54,244 nt of DNA from NCBI GenBank assembly GCA_022360275.1, contig JAKSDC010000145.1, positions 1 to 54,244 of the forward strand, written 5' to 3'. A program made the translations under genes and the position numbers. Below, piece by piece: positions 16,747 through 25,293 of this stretch (positions are counted from its first letter, which is position 1; the number at the start of each line of letters is the position of its first letter). This stretch comes from Chlorobiales bacterium (GTDB taxonomy: Bacteria; Bacteroidota; Chlorobiia; Chlorobiales; Chlorobiaceae). The notes beneath the pieces were generated by a model. It did no database searches and was not told the DNA's origin. It saw nothing but the letters and a program-made list of their open reading frames with translations.

Positions 16747-17284
16747 TGAACTCTCCTCCTTTTACATAGACCTCTTTAAAGGCCATCAACCCTCTCCGCA
16801 AGCGGGTTTTTACCGCTCCCAGTGAAATACCCAGCGTTTGAGCTATTTCATGAAGCTGCATATCGGACTCGAAACGTAAAGCCAGACACTCACGATATTT
16901 TGGCTTCAATTTCTGCAACACATGCCGCACATGCTCTTTTCGCTCATCCTCGATGACGCTCCGTTCAGCACTGTCCCCAGCAATTTTTTCCGGCATTGCA
17001 TCGCTTTTGGGTATTTCACGTCTTTTTCTCAACCGCTGTCGGCCAAGATTCAAAGCAAGTTTATAAAACCAGGGCTCAAAGGGCCTTTCGGGGTCATACT
17101 TCTGTCGTTTTTCATATGCGTGCACAAACACATCCTGGCAGTAATCCTTTGCATCGTCAACTGAACCTAAAAGCTTCAGACCAATCCCGAAAACAGAACC
17201 CTGGCAATGTTCAACCATCTCACGAAGAGCCTCAAGGTCTCCATTATGAAATCTTTTTGGAATCTCTGGATCAATATCTCCCAT
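16733..17284 (-). CDS. ECF-family RNA polymerase sigma factor
   Basis: 183 residues with sigma region 2 (about 20-90: DDAKDYCQDVFVHAYEKRQ and FEPWFYKLALNLGRQRLRKRR) and region 4 (about 125-175: LKPKYRECLALRFESDMQLHEIAQTLGISLGAVKTRLRRG). RpoE-like, cytoplasmic when released. First gene of a three-gene set with the anti-sigma factor and the Spy-like periplasmic protein, the classic layout of an envelope-stress unit. Confidence 0.92.
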   Translation of the reverse strand: MGDIDPEIPKRFHNGDLEALREMVEHCQGSVFGIGLKLLGSVDDAKDYCQDVFVHAYEKRQKYDPERPFEPWFYKLALNLGRQRLRKRREIPKSDAMPEKIAGDSAERSVIEDERKEHVRHVLQKLKPKYRECLALRFESDMQLHEIAQTLGISLGAVKTRLRRGLMAFKEVYVKGGEFNEVY

Positions 17285-17301
17285 TGGCTCTTTTTAGTTT
17301 C

Positions 17302-17327
17302 TATGCACAAAGGCATGAAAAGGTTTC
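17302..17327 (-). promoter_or_regulatory. Candidate ECF-type promoter of the sigma gene
   Basis: Read on the minus strand, GAAACC is followed after 16 bases by CATAGA, which resembles ECF -35/-10 elements and would give a short leader before the sigma start at 17284. This suggests autoregulation. It rests on motif likeness alone. Confidence 0.3.
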
Positions 17328-17988
17328 ATTTTATTTTCTACCGTTTGACATTTAGACGTCATCAGAGAGAAAGATCATTCGTCAGGAGATAGGGGAGTGA
17401 GTAAAATGGATACCCAATCAGGGTTAAAACAGAAAAAGGAGAAGGGGATCAAATAGATACTGAAGCAAGCAACTGATTGTTTTTTGAATAGATGGCAATA
17501 CCGATACACGTTTCAATGAGCTCTTTCTATGGAAGATGCTGAATGGAGGCAAGTGACTTTACATCATAGTTATAAAGCAGAAGACGTTCATCAAAAGGAA
17601 GGCACTATGCGCGCGATACGATGCAGAGAGAAAAAGGAATGCACAACGGTGCCTTGGGGCCCGCCTCAGAGGCCAACAGATTCCATCAGCCATGTCATTC
17701 TGGTTTGCCTGGCAAGCATTTTATCCCGAAACATCTTTTTTTGGAAGTCGCGAAACAAAGTATTTGTGCTGTATATTATCCTTTGTGGACAGAAATGAAT
17801 ATCTGTAATGATGACCTTAAATCATTCTATGGCAAAAAAAGAAATCCCAACGTATTTTATCTCAATAACTTAAGAGATCTGTAAAAACCTGAAAATCTCA
17901 TAGGCAAAGTATTTCAGGTATCTATATGCTATGGGGAACAAGTCTTATTTTTTGAATATGCTACTCGGTTATGACGAATGAACAATAG
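17328..17988. other. Gene-poor left edge of the AT-rich island; possible small ORF 17607-17798
   Basis: No recognisable gene. The best candidate is an ATG at 17607 with AAGGAAGG upstream, giving a 63-residue peptide with a hydrophobic stretch (HVILVCLASIL) that stops at 17798. An overlapping frame, 17621-17884, gives an 87-residue peptide (containing FHQPCHSGLPGKHFIP) that ends 104 bases before the radical SAM gene. The two could be one frameshifted remnant, or one of them a precursor peptide for the radical SAM enzyme. Neither is supported by known families. Confidence 0.25.
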
Positions 17989-19635
17989 ATGATTATGAAA
18001 AACGAGAAATTCTCAAACAATATCGATGCTCACTCTGCTTTTGAATATCTGCAAAAACATCCAGGTTATGTAGCTGCAAAATGTTCTCAAAAAGGGGGAG
18101 TAGAAGTGTTTTGCCTAGAAACTGGAGAACGGACTGAGATTCCACCTCCAGCTGCCGACAGGTTTTTGAATAAAGAACCAATTTCTCGTCTGGAAAGCTG
18201 TTTTTTGCCACGAGCTGGTTTTAATAGCAACCATTTCTACAATGTGCCTCGGATTTCTTCTTACGTTTTATCTGATAGGCTTACCTCTGACGAAATTGGC
18301 GGATTCAAAGCAATAAAGGGTAAAAATATAAAGATTGTGCCGGTATCTGGAGACGTTACTCTTCTTCATAACACTTCTGCTTTGCATGAGATCGTTTCTG
18401 CTGATTTCCAGCTGAAAGATAATCCCATGATAGCTTTGGGCCGATTATATGCTCATGCTTATAATTTTCTTGTGCAGGGAGAGTCATATAGAGATGTGTT
18501 TCTAAGATTAAAAGGAGAGTTCGGCGATTTTGTTAAGGAAAGCAACTATATGGCCTTTATCTGTGATTTAGAAAATATGGGATTTTTAGAAAAATTTCTT
18601 TTATCTCGTCTTGATCAGGGTAATCTGTCTCGTTTAATGACCATGAAAAGGGAATGGGATCTCGATATCTTCCGTATTCAAAAACTGTTTACATATACTG
18701 AACTTCCATTATATACGTTGCTTGAGTTGACCTATAAGTGCAATCTAGCTTGTCAAGTCTGCTATACAAAACATCTTTCTCAAAATGTGAATACCTTATC
18801 TGATGAACTTTTCCTCTCAGAAGTTTTACAGCCTATTATTGATTCCGGTGTAAGTTATGTGACTATTTTAGGAGGGGAACCGTTGCTAAAACCGGAGTTA
18901 CTATACGAGGTTGTCCGACAGTTGCGTAAAAACAGTGTTTATGTAAAAATTATAACGAATGGTACCTTAATTATTGGTAAAGAAGAGGCTTTTAAATTGG
19001 CTGAGGCGGGAGTAAACAAGATTGAAGTGAGTTTTGACGGTTTTTCTCTTGAAAAAGATAATGCTATACGTGTTATAAAAAAAGGATGTCCAAAAGTGAA
19101 TGTTCATCTTGTGGCTAAGAAAGCTATTGTATATTTAAAACAGGCAGGTATTCCACAAGTTGGCGTGTCTGTAACAGTGAATGCTCACAATTATGATGAG
19201 GTATTGAATGACATGGTTTCGTTTGTAAGAGAGACTACGGTCAACAAAATCTACTTTTCCATTTTCTACTCAGATAAGCCTGATGAAACCTGCTTGGAAA
19301 TTAACACGGATCAGAAAAAACATTTGCTGGATAAGTGCAATGAGTGGACTAAACTTCTGTCTTCAGAGGTTTACGATTTTGAGGCTGTTATTTTAGGCTC
19401 TGATACCGCTTGGTGTTGTTCATGTGGGCGTTCGAGTGTTGTTGTCAATCCTTTTGGGGTCTTGCGAGCATGCCCGTTTACAAAAAATATGGACGATCGT
19501 TTAGATTCTACAAACCCTGAAAGCTTTAAAGAAATCTGGTCTAACTCGGATTTATTTTGGACGATAAGGGGTTTACAAAAAAACGAGTGCTCTACTAGGC
19601 TGTTTAGAGATACAGGCTCATATCAGAAAAGTTGA
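17989..19635 (+). CDS. Radical SAM/SPASM-like protein with N-terminal extension; degenerate C-terminus
   Basis: 548 residues. The radical SAM core starts at about 240 with the cluster motif C251-x3-C255-x2-C258 and the GGEPLL glycine motif at 295-300. Residues 1-230 form an unusual extension; about 140-205 (MIALGRLYAHAYNFLVQG, then FICDLENMGFLEKF) looks like a PqqD-type RiPP recognition element. The C-terminal part has SPASM-type cysteines (C476, C477, C479, C495, C534), but after NEC534 the expected second half of the CxxC and the following Cys-rich tail are missing: STRLFRDTGSY is followed by a stop. This suggests recent decay. PqqE/SPASM relatives modify peptides. Base composition is much more AT-rich than in flanking genes, a sign of transfer. 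The substrate is unknown. Confidence 0.7.
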   Translation: MIMKNEKFSNNIDAHSAFEYLQKHPGYVAAKCSQKGGVEVFCLETGERTEIPPPAADRFLNKEPISRLESCFLPRAGFNSNHFYNVPRISSYVLSDRLTSDEIGGFKAIKGKNIKIVPVSGDVTLLHNTSALHEIVSADFQLKDNPMIALGRLYAHAYNFLVQGESYRDVFLRLKGEFGDFVKESNYMAFICDLENMGFLEKFLLSRLDQGNLSRLMTMKREWDLDIFRIQKLFTYTELPLYTLLELTYKCNLACQVCYTKHLSQNVNTLSDELFLSEVLQPIIDSGVSYVTILGGEPLLKPELLYEVVRQLRKNSVYVKIITNGTLIIGKEEAFKLAEAGVNKIEVSFDGFSLEKDNAIRVIKKGCPKVNVHLVAKKAIVYLKQAGIPQVGVSVTVNAHNYDEVLNDMVSFVRETTVNKIYFSIFYSDKPDETCLEINTDQKKHLLDKCNEWTKLLSSEVYDFEAVILGSDTAWCCSCGRSSVVVNPFGVLRACPFTKNMDDRLDSTNPESFKEIWSNSDLFWTIRGLQKNECSTRLFRDTGSYQKS

Positions 19636-19787
19636 GCAGATTCTCTGTATTATATTGATAGAAATGGACTCGCCCGGAACTCGCCCTAGAAAGCTGTATC
19701 ACTTGGATTTAGAGGAGCTCAGGAGCTGGAAATTTCTACTTCTGGGCAGTCCAGTTGAGTGTGCATATGCAACAATGTTATGATTTT

Positions 19788-19803
19788 AGGGCACCTCTAT
19801 TTA
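19788..19803. repeat. Dispersed repeat core AGGGCACCTCTATTTA
   Basis: This 16-mer is identical to 54031-54046 at the other end of the window and related to the cores at 3344 and 11257. It is followed by TTTTATAAG and lies in the 250-base gap between the radical SAM gene and the hydrolase gene. Confidence 0.5.
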
Positions 19804-19885
19804 TTTTATAAGCAAAGTTCTCATAATTTTATTTTGCTCGAAAACGCAACTCTTTTCTATTTTTGAGTCAATAAACCTTTTTGTT

Positions 19886-21907
19886 ATGAATGGAGATTTG
19901 CTAAGAGAGTCACAAAATGGAGTTATCGTGATATTTATTCACGGTATACTCGGAGGCAATCGTAATTCGTGGCAACATATTAATGGCACTAATTGGCCAG
20001 AGTTACTAAAAAATGAATCTGACTTAGAGTCAATTGGAATATACATATTCACGTATCATTCTGATTATTTTAGCGCAAATTATGAGCTTGGCGATATAGT
20101 TGATGCATTAAAAGAGCAGATAAGGTCAGACAATATCTTGAAGAATAAGAAAATCATATTTGTTTGCCATAGTATGGGAGGAATAGTGGCAAGGAAATAT
20201 TTAGTTGAAAATGCAAACGAACTCATTGAAAGCAATAATGAAATAGGTTTATATCTTTTAGCTTCTCCATCATTAGGCTCTTCATATGCTAATTGGTTAG
20301 AGCCTATAATAAATATTTTTGGTCATAAGCAAGCTTCAATACTCAAGTTTATAAAAAATAATACACAGCTCTCTGATTTAGATAGAGAATTTAAAAACCT
20401 GAAAGAGTCTGGCCGATTATATATTGTAGGAAAAGAAATTATTGAAGACAAATCAATTTTTTTTAACAAATTGCTTAAAAAGCAGGTTGTTGAGCCTTTT
20501 TCAGGTAGCAGGTATTTTGGCGAACCTTTTAAAGTTCCAAAGTCTGATCACTTCTCAATAGCAACGCCTGAAAATAAGGATGCAATACAGCACAGATTGC
20601 TTTGCCAATTTATTTCAGACCTTGTCATAAACAAACTTCCACATCCGCACTTAACAAAAAGAGTTTTTTCAAGAGCAGATAATCACACCTTTCAAGAACA
20701 CATCGAGTCTCTCATAAGAGATTGTAATCATATTGTGTTAATTGGGACTGGTTTGACAATATTACAGAAAGACCCTTTTGCTTATGAAGTTTTCGAAAGA
20801 GCAAATAATAATGAATTTAAAGTTGAGATATATCTTGCAGATCCAAATAGCCCTGATGTACAATGTCGTCTTATAGAAGAGGAATTAGGCAGCTTAAAGC
20901 CACCTGTTGGAAAATCAGGTTTGGCTAAAAGACTTGACACGTTATATGAGTTATGGGAAAATTTTGATTTTACCGATAATATCAGTATTAATGTATTTCG
21001 TAATTACCCGACATTTGCTCTTATTATTATAGATGATAATTATTTTATCTATCCATATGGGTTTGCCAGATTAGGTAATTTTAGTCCGGTTATGTCTTTT
21101 TTGAGTACTGGAAATACAGAAGCTTCTGTGATTAAATTTTTAGATGATCAATATATGTCAATAAAAAACAGCTCTTGTAATTTACACAATATAATAAAAA
21201 TAAAAAATAGTGATGCTGAAATAGTAAAAAATTTATATTCTTTTGCTTTATATGTCGTACCTGCCAAAGAAACAGACTTGTATAGTTTCGGAACAGATGT
21301 GTTAGGCTATGATGTAAGAGATCAATATAATAAGAAAAGTCAGTGGGAAAATTTTGTTGGAGATGCTTATGAGTATGGATTTCATCTTACAATATGTGAC
21401 GCTCTATACTTTCATAATGAAAGTGATGTAAAATTTGCTACTGCAGCAATAGAATATATTGTAAAAGACTTTACTCCTTTCGAAATAAATAACTTGCACA
21501 TTAGAGAAAATTACCCTAGTCAAAATTGCGTGTCTGTCGTTGGTGATGACACAAGCGGCTCATTAGAAGCGTTACATTTTGAATTTGTTACAAATGTCTA
21601 TCGCCGCGCAGCAGCCTCAAATTATTCATTAGGAATGGTAGGATCACCTCGGGATAAAAACTCAGAAAGATCAAGATTAATGATAGATAGATATAAGGCG
21701 CCATATATCATCAAAAAATTCTGCCCACATTTTACCCTTCTCACAAAAATAAATAACTCATCAACTAACACTGTAACCGTCAGATTAAAAGAACTCTTTT
21801 CTGATTCAGTAAAAGAGTCCAATTTAAGAATTGACTCTTTGGCGTTAATGAAGAGGGATTTTTTTAAAGGTAGATGGATGATAGAAAAAGAGATAAAGTT
21901 AGGTTAA
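19886..21907 (+). CDS. Three-domain protein: alpha/beta serine hydrolase, PLD-like domain, 2H phosphoesterase domain
   Basis: 673 residues, no signal peptide or clear membrane segment, so cytoplasmic. Residues 10-250 are an alpha/beta hydrolase of the SERAC1/PGAP1-lipase type: FIHG at 17-20, nucleophile C-H-S96-M-G-G, and the late histidine in S-D-H222-F-S-I. Residues about 265-425 look like a phospholipase D-type fold without HKD residues (HIVLIGTGLTIL, FKVEIYLADP, FALIIIDDNYFIYPYGFAR), perhaps a sensor. Residues about 450-673 match DUF1045-like 2H phosphoesterases: FALYVVPA, then the two catalytic H-x-T motifs H500-L-T502 and H615-F-T617. 2H enzymes cut cyclic phosphates and 2'-5' linkages. 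I know of no described protein with this order. It is AT-rich, followed after 13 bases by a second 2H-like gene and then by restriction-modification genes. Confidence 0.7.
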   Translation: MNGDLLRESQNGVIVIFIHGILGGNRNSWQHINGTNWPELLKNESDLESIGIYIFTYHSDYFSANYELGDIVDALKEQIRSDNILKNKKIIFVCHSMGGIVARKYLVENANELIESNNEIGLYLLASPSLGSSYANWLEPIINIFGHKQASILKFIKNNTQLSDLDREFKNLKESGRLYIVGKEIIEDKSIFFNKLLKKQVVEPFSGSRYFGEPFKVPKSDHFSIATPENKDAIQHRLLCQFISDLVINKLPHPHLTKRVFSRADNHTFQEHIESLIRDCNHIVLIGTGLTILQKDPFAYEVFERANNNEFKVEIYLADPNSPDVQCRLIEEELGSLKPPVGKSGLAKRLDTLYELWENFDFTDNISINVFRNYPTFALIIIDDNYFIYPYGFARLGNFSPVMSFLSTGNTEASVIKFLDDQYMSIKNSSCNLHNIIKIKNSDAEIVKNLYSFALYVVPAKETDLYSFGTDVLGYDVRDQYNKKSQWENFVGDAYEYGFHLTICDALYFHNESDVKFATAAIEYIVKDFTPFEINNLHIRENYPSQNCVSVVGDDTSGSLEALHFEFVTNVYRRAAASNYSLGMVGSPRDKNSERSRLMIDRYKAPYIIKKFCPHFTLLTKINNSSTNTVTVRLKELFSDSVKESNLRIDSLALMKRDFFKGRWMIEKEIKLG

Positions 21908-21920
21908 GCAGGGCAGTGAA

Positions 21921-22625
21921 ATGAACAAAAAAAATCATTACACTTATAATTATAAAAAAATCACAAATGACCTCAAGAAGAGTGGCTTTAATTGTGATGA
22001 ATTGAAAAGATCAAGCAACACATTGAGTTATAATGATGGCGGAAAATACTTCCTTAAAGAAATTGCATATAAGCCTACAGGCATAGCATTAGGATGTCCT
22101 TTGCCAAATATATTTTCATCAGAGTTAGAACATATAACTGAAAAAATTGAAAATAAACTTATCGAAACATTTGAGATGTGCGATAATGCAATTGCATACG
22201 TTCCCAAAAAATCATACCATATAACAGTTCTTAATCGTTCTCATTTTGATCATGACAATACAATAATTCCTTTGAATTATGTTACAAAAAACAATGCGAC
22301 AAAAATTATAAGAAATACGAATATTAATCACATCAAAATACATTTTAATGGTATTGTTTTAACTCGTTCCGGTCGTTTACTTGTGACCGGTTATCCATTG
22401 GACAACAAATTGCAACAAATAAGATATCTTTTATCCTCATCTCTTCCTGAGCTCTGTGTTAACATTCCTAGTTTGGCTCACATAAAAATTGGTCACTTGC
22501 TTACCCCTTTTTCTTTGACAAAAAAACACAACTTTTTGTCAACGATACTAGAATATGGCAATGTGATTGATTTCATCATTACTTTTACAGACTTTTATAC
22601 CCCTTTAGGAAGAATTGATCTTTGA
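21921..22625 (+). CDS. Second 2H phosphoesterase-like protein
   Basis: 234 residues, cytoplasmic. The two short motifs of the 2H (LigT-like) superfamily are visible: Y-H100-I-T102-V in a strand context (KKSYHITVLNRSHF) and A-H187-I-K189-I-G-H in the second half, where the usual threonine is lysine. The N-terminal 50 residues (KYFLKEIAYKPTG) are not recognised. Spacing of 13 bases from the three-domain protein, with AGGGCAGTGA before the ATG, indicates one operon. Having two 2H proteins side by side suggests the unit handles a cyclic or 2'-5'-linked nucleotide; that is inference. Strongly AT-rich. Confidence 0.55.
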   Translation: MNKKNHYTYNYKKITNDLKKSGFNCDELKRSSNTLSYNDGGKYFLKEIAYKPTGIALGCPLPNIFSSELEHITEKIENKLIETFEMCDNAIAYVPKKSYHITVLNRSHFDHDNTIIPLNYVTKNNATKIIRNTNINHIKIHFNGIVLTRSGRLLVTGYPLDNKLQQIRYLLSSSLPELCVNIPSLAHIKIGHLLTPFSLTKKHNFLSTILEYGNVIDFIITFTDFYTPLGRIDL

Positions 22626-22738
22626 CATTACCTGTTTTAATGAGATCTCTGTACCATATTGAAAAAATTGTTTGCAATTAACATGCACCTGAAGCCCAAC
22701 GTTTTCTTTCTCTAAGGAGATACAATCCATTACAAGAA

Positions 22739-22843
22739 AAACGAATCACAATCGAGCAGATCATCGCTGTCCTGAAAAAAGCCGAAGGCGGCATGCATCA
22801 GAAAGAACTCTGTCGGTAATGCTGCAACATGAGCGAAGCCACT
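22739..22843 (+). pseudogene. IS3-family transposase orfA fragment
   Basis: The translation KRITIEQIIAVLKKAEGGM, then HQKELCR, a stop at 22817, and then NMSEAT matches the N-terminal HTH of IS3-family OrfA (usual form: EEQI..ILKE.E.G...KELCRKHGMSEATFY). Only the first 35 or so codons remain, and an internal stop breaks them. Confidence 0.75.
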
Positions 22844-23016
22844 CATTCTCTGTACCATCTGGTATTTGCCCAGTCGTTTTCGGAATGCTTTGCATGCATA
22901 TTGTGCACGCCTCGATCCGAGTGCAGAATCACTCCTGGTGATGGTTGCCGATGCAGAAACGCCCTGTTTAAGGCGACCATCACCGTGCTTTCCGCCGTCA
23001 ATCGGCTGCTGAGCGA
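22821..23016 (-). pseudogene. IS3-family transposase orfB (integrase core) fragment, opposite strand
   Basis: On the minus strand, SSRLTAESTVMVALNRAFL, PGVILHSDRGV and then, after a frame change, YACKAFRKRLGKYQM match the rve core of IS3-family OrfB, including the second catalytic Asp (HSDRG). The fragment directly abuts the orfA fragment but in inverted orientation, so the element has been rearranged as well as truncated. Confidence 0.75.
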
Positions 23017-23187
23017 ATAAAAAGCATTGATCGGAGCAATATTTACAGGAATAGGAAGCAGCGTGTGAAGGTTATAAAAAGGTTCACCAAGACGGTCGAA
23101 CAGAGTAGAAGGGAAGTATTTGAATGCGGTTCTTGGTAAAATAAAACGCTGATTTTTACGACGAATAACTTGAATATATGCTCTATA

Positions 23188-23206
23188 TTATCCTATATTA
23201 GGATAA
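23188..23206. promoter_or_regulatory. Palindromic operator upstream of the methyltransferase gene
   Basis: TTATCCTATATTAGGATAA is an 8+3+8 perfect inverted repeat, 48 bases before the methyltransferase start. A near copy lies upstream of the controller/endonuclease operon at 25557. It is the likely binding site of the XRE-type controller protein. Confidence 0.75.
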
Positions 23207-23254
23207 CACGAAGGTCTCCCCCCATCAATTCAAAGGAAAGACAAGAAAAACTAT

Positions 23255-24328
23255 ATGACCCAAATCAAGAAATACATTGCGCCAACCAGTACAGTCGGCC
23301 GTAGTAAGGCGGTTAAAAAATTTACAGGAACAGTAAAAAAAACTTATTACCGCGATAACCTTGTTGACCTGAATCATGGGAATAGCCTCGAGTTTTACTC
23401 AAAATGGCCTACTCCAACAGTAATTGTCTCAGACGGAGGTTATGGTATACTCGGTTTTGAAGGTGATACAAGCAACCATTTGGGTTTACCAGCTTGGTAT
23501 GAACCTCATATCGCAGAATGGAGCAAAAAAGCTATTCCCCAAACAACTTTATGGTTTTGGAATTCAGAAATTGGATGGGCAGCTGTAAATCCAATATTGG
23601 AAAAGTACGGTTGGAGATATGTAAACTGCAATATTTGGGACAAAGGCAAAGGGCACATCGCTGGAAATATTAACACAAAAAAAATCAGACGGTTTCCTGT
23701 GGTGACTGAAATATGCGTTCAATACGTATTTGAGGCGCGTATCGCAGAATTGCCTTTAAAAGAATGGCTACGTGCCGAATGGAAGCGCACTGGGCTTCCA
23801 TTTCGAAAAGCTAATGAAGCCTGTGGAGTAAAAGATGCTGCTGTAAGAAAGTATCTTGACAATTCACACTTATGGTATTTCCCTCCTCCCGAAATGTTTG
23901 AGAAACTTGCATCATATGCAAATGAATTTGGTGATCCTGACGGCAAGCCGTATTTCTCTGAAGACGGTAACCAACCAATAAGCAGAACAGAATGGCAAAA
24001 ATACAGAGCCAAGTTCAACTGTCCACACGGTTATACAAACGTATGGTCACGTGGAGCTCTAAATGGAAGCGAAAGAATAAAAGCCCCTATGCTAAATGGA
24101 AAAGCTGCCCATCTTAATCAAAAGCCTTTAAGCCTAATGAAGTTAATAATTGAGGCCGCAAGTGACAAGGGCGATGTTGTATGGGAACCGTTTGGAGGTC
24201 TTTTCAGCGCATCTCTTGCTGCAACACTCACAGGACGTAAAGCATACTCCTGCGAAATCGATGAGGCATATTTTAATATAGGGGTGGAAAGATTTCTTAA
24301 TCTGGGATTCTTAAGAGATTTGGCTTAG
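23255..24328 (+). CDS. DNA methyltransferase (beta-class, N4-cytosine or N6-adenine) of a type II R-M system
   Basis: 357 residues. The catalytic motif IV appears early as S59-D-G-G-Y-G64 (in place of (D/S)PPY), the target-recognition region is in the middle, and the SAM-binding motif I is near the C-terminus (NQKPLSLMKLIIEAAS, then VVWEPFGGLFSASLAA and the acidic CEIDEAYF). This order is the beta class of the N6_N4_Mtase family. Both motif IV and motif I (EPFGG for DPFxG) deviate from consensus. The gene converges on the endonuclease gene with a 4-base overlap of the stop ends. Confidence 0.85.
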   Translation: MTQIKKYIAPTSTVGRSKAVKKFTGTVKKTYYRDNLVDLNHGNSLEFYSKWPTPTVIVSDGGYGILGFEGDTSNHLGLPAWYEPHIAEWSKKAIPQTTLWFWNSEIGWAAVNPILEKYGWRYVNCNIWDKGKGHIAGNINTKKIRRFPVVTEICVQYVFEARIAELPLKEWLRAEWKRTGLPFRKANEACGVKDAAVRKYLDNSHLWYFPPPEMFEKLASYANEFGDPDGKPYFSEDGNQPISRTEWQKYRAKFNCPHGYTNVWSRGALNGSERIKAPMLNGKAAHLNQKPLSLMKLIIEAASDKGDVVWEPFGGLFSASLAATLTGRKAYSCEIDEAYFNIGVERFLNLGFLRDLA

Positions 24329-25293
24329 CTCTTAGCACCGTATACAGGGTCAATATCGTCCCGGACTTTATAGATAATTTTCTCTGGTTCATTTACAATA
24401 CCGAGATGAGTTCTGAAAGACTCTGCAATAGTCTTGTCATCTCCCTTCGACAAGAGACGACCCCACTCTTTTACAGTCATGCCGTTGAATGTAGTAGCAA
24501 GAGTACGTGCCTTAAAGTCCTCAATACCAGTGTGAACAATTCTGTCCATCTTAGCATAATTTGTGTCAAGCCGGTATTTGTACATTGAGATAAGTGTTCT
24601 CAAATTTGCTTGGTATTCCTGTGTGGGCTGATATTTATCCTGCCCTTTACCCCAACTTTCAACAATTTTCTTGGCAGTTTTAAATTCTTGTGGAGTCCCT
24701 TGGAATTTATATCCATTAGTATTGGTCTGTTGAAGATTTGACGTGCGATCAGTTGTATCTTCGGGTTCAAGAACTAAATAATCTGGTGGATTGTGATAAT
24801 GGTTATCCCTTGCCTTTGCCACTGAAGCACCTGTTACAATTTGAAGGCCTATTATTCTTGGACATCCAAATATTACATTCTCAGGCAACCAAGCCAGAAT
24901 TGCAACTTTGGTTTGGTTTTGTAAAAAGTGATTTTGACTATCTTTAAAGCGTGCTGTAATCTCAGTAGCAAGGGGAAACCATGCCTTAATTTCAAACCCG
25001 GGTGTGGGTTGAATTGAACCTTCAAAAACAGTATCAGGGAATCCTGGATCTTGCCTTTTCCACCTACCTAACTTTTTGAAATCATTTTTTGAATTCAAAA
25101 AGTCTACTGTGTTGAACTCTAGTAAGTTGCCTACCAATGGTGAGAGTTTTGAGATGACTTTGAATAGATTCAAAGCGTTTTCAATAGTCGCTGGTTTTGA
25201 CAACTTAAGGACATCAAAAACATGCCCAGAAAGTTCATCCAAGTGCCGTGATGCATTCTCAAGAATGTCAGAGGTAAGAATCAGATTTGTCAC
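24325..25293 (-). CDS. Type II restriction endonuclease (PD-(D/E)xK type)
   Basis: 322 residues, with a candidate active site F-P-D87 followed 14 residues later by E101-I-K103, the spacing of PD-(D/E)xK nucleases. I do not recognise the specificity; function is assigned mainly from position between a methyltransferase and a controller gene. It starts within the controller gene end (ATGA, 4-base overlap), so controller and nuclease are one operon, the usual arrangement for delayed nuclease expression on entry into a new host. Confidence 0.75.
   Translation of the reverse strand: MTNLILTSDILENASRHLDELSGHVFDVLKLSKPATIENALNLFKVISKLSPLVGNLLEFNTVDFLNSKNDFKKLGRWKRQDPGFPDTVFEGSIQPTPGFEIKAWFPLATEITARFKDSQNHFLQNQTKVAILAWLPENVIFGCPRIIGLQIVTGASVAKARDNHYHNPPDYLVLEPEDTTDRTSNLQQTNTNGYKFQGTPQEFKTAKKIVESWGKGQDKYQPTQEYQANLRTLISMYKYRLDTNYAKMDRIVHTGIEDFKARTLATTFNGMTVKEWGRLLSKGDDKTIAESFRTHLGIVNEPEKIIYKVRDDIDPVYGAKS

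Noticed and set aside
22829..23020. A 63-residue + strand frame after the 2H gene
   Set aside because: It is the in-frame continuation of the orfA fragment into inverted orfB sequence; a remnant rather than a gene.
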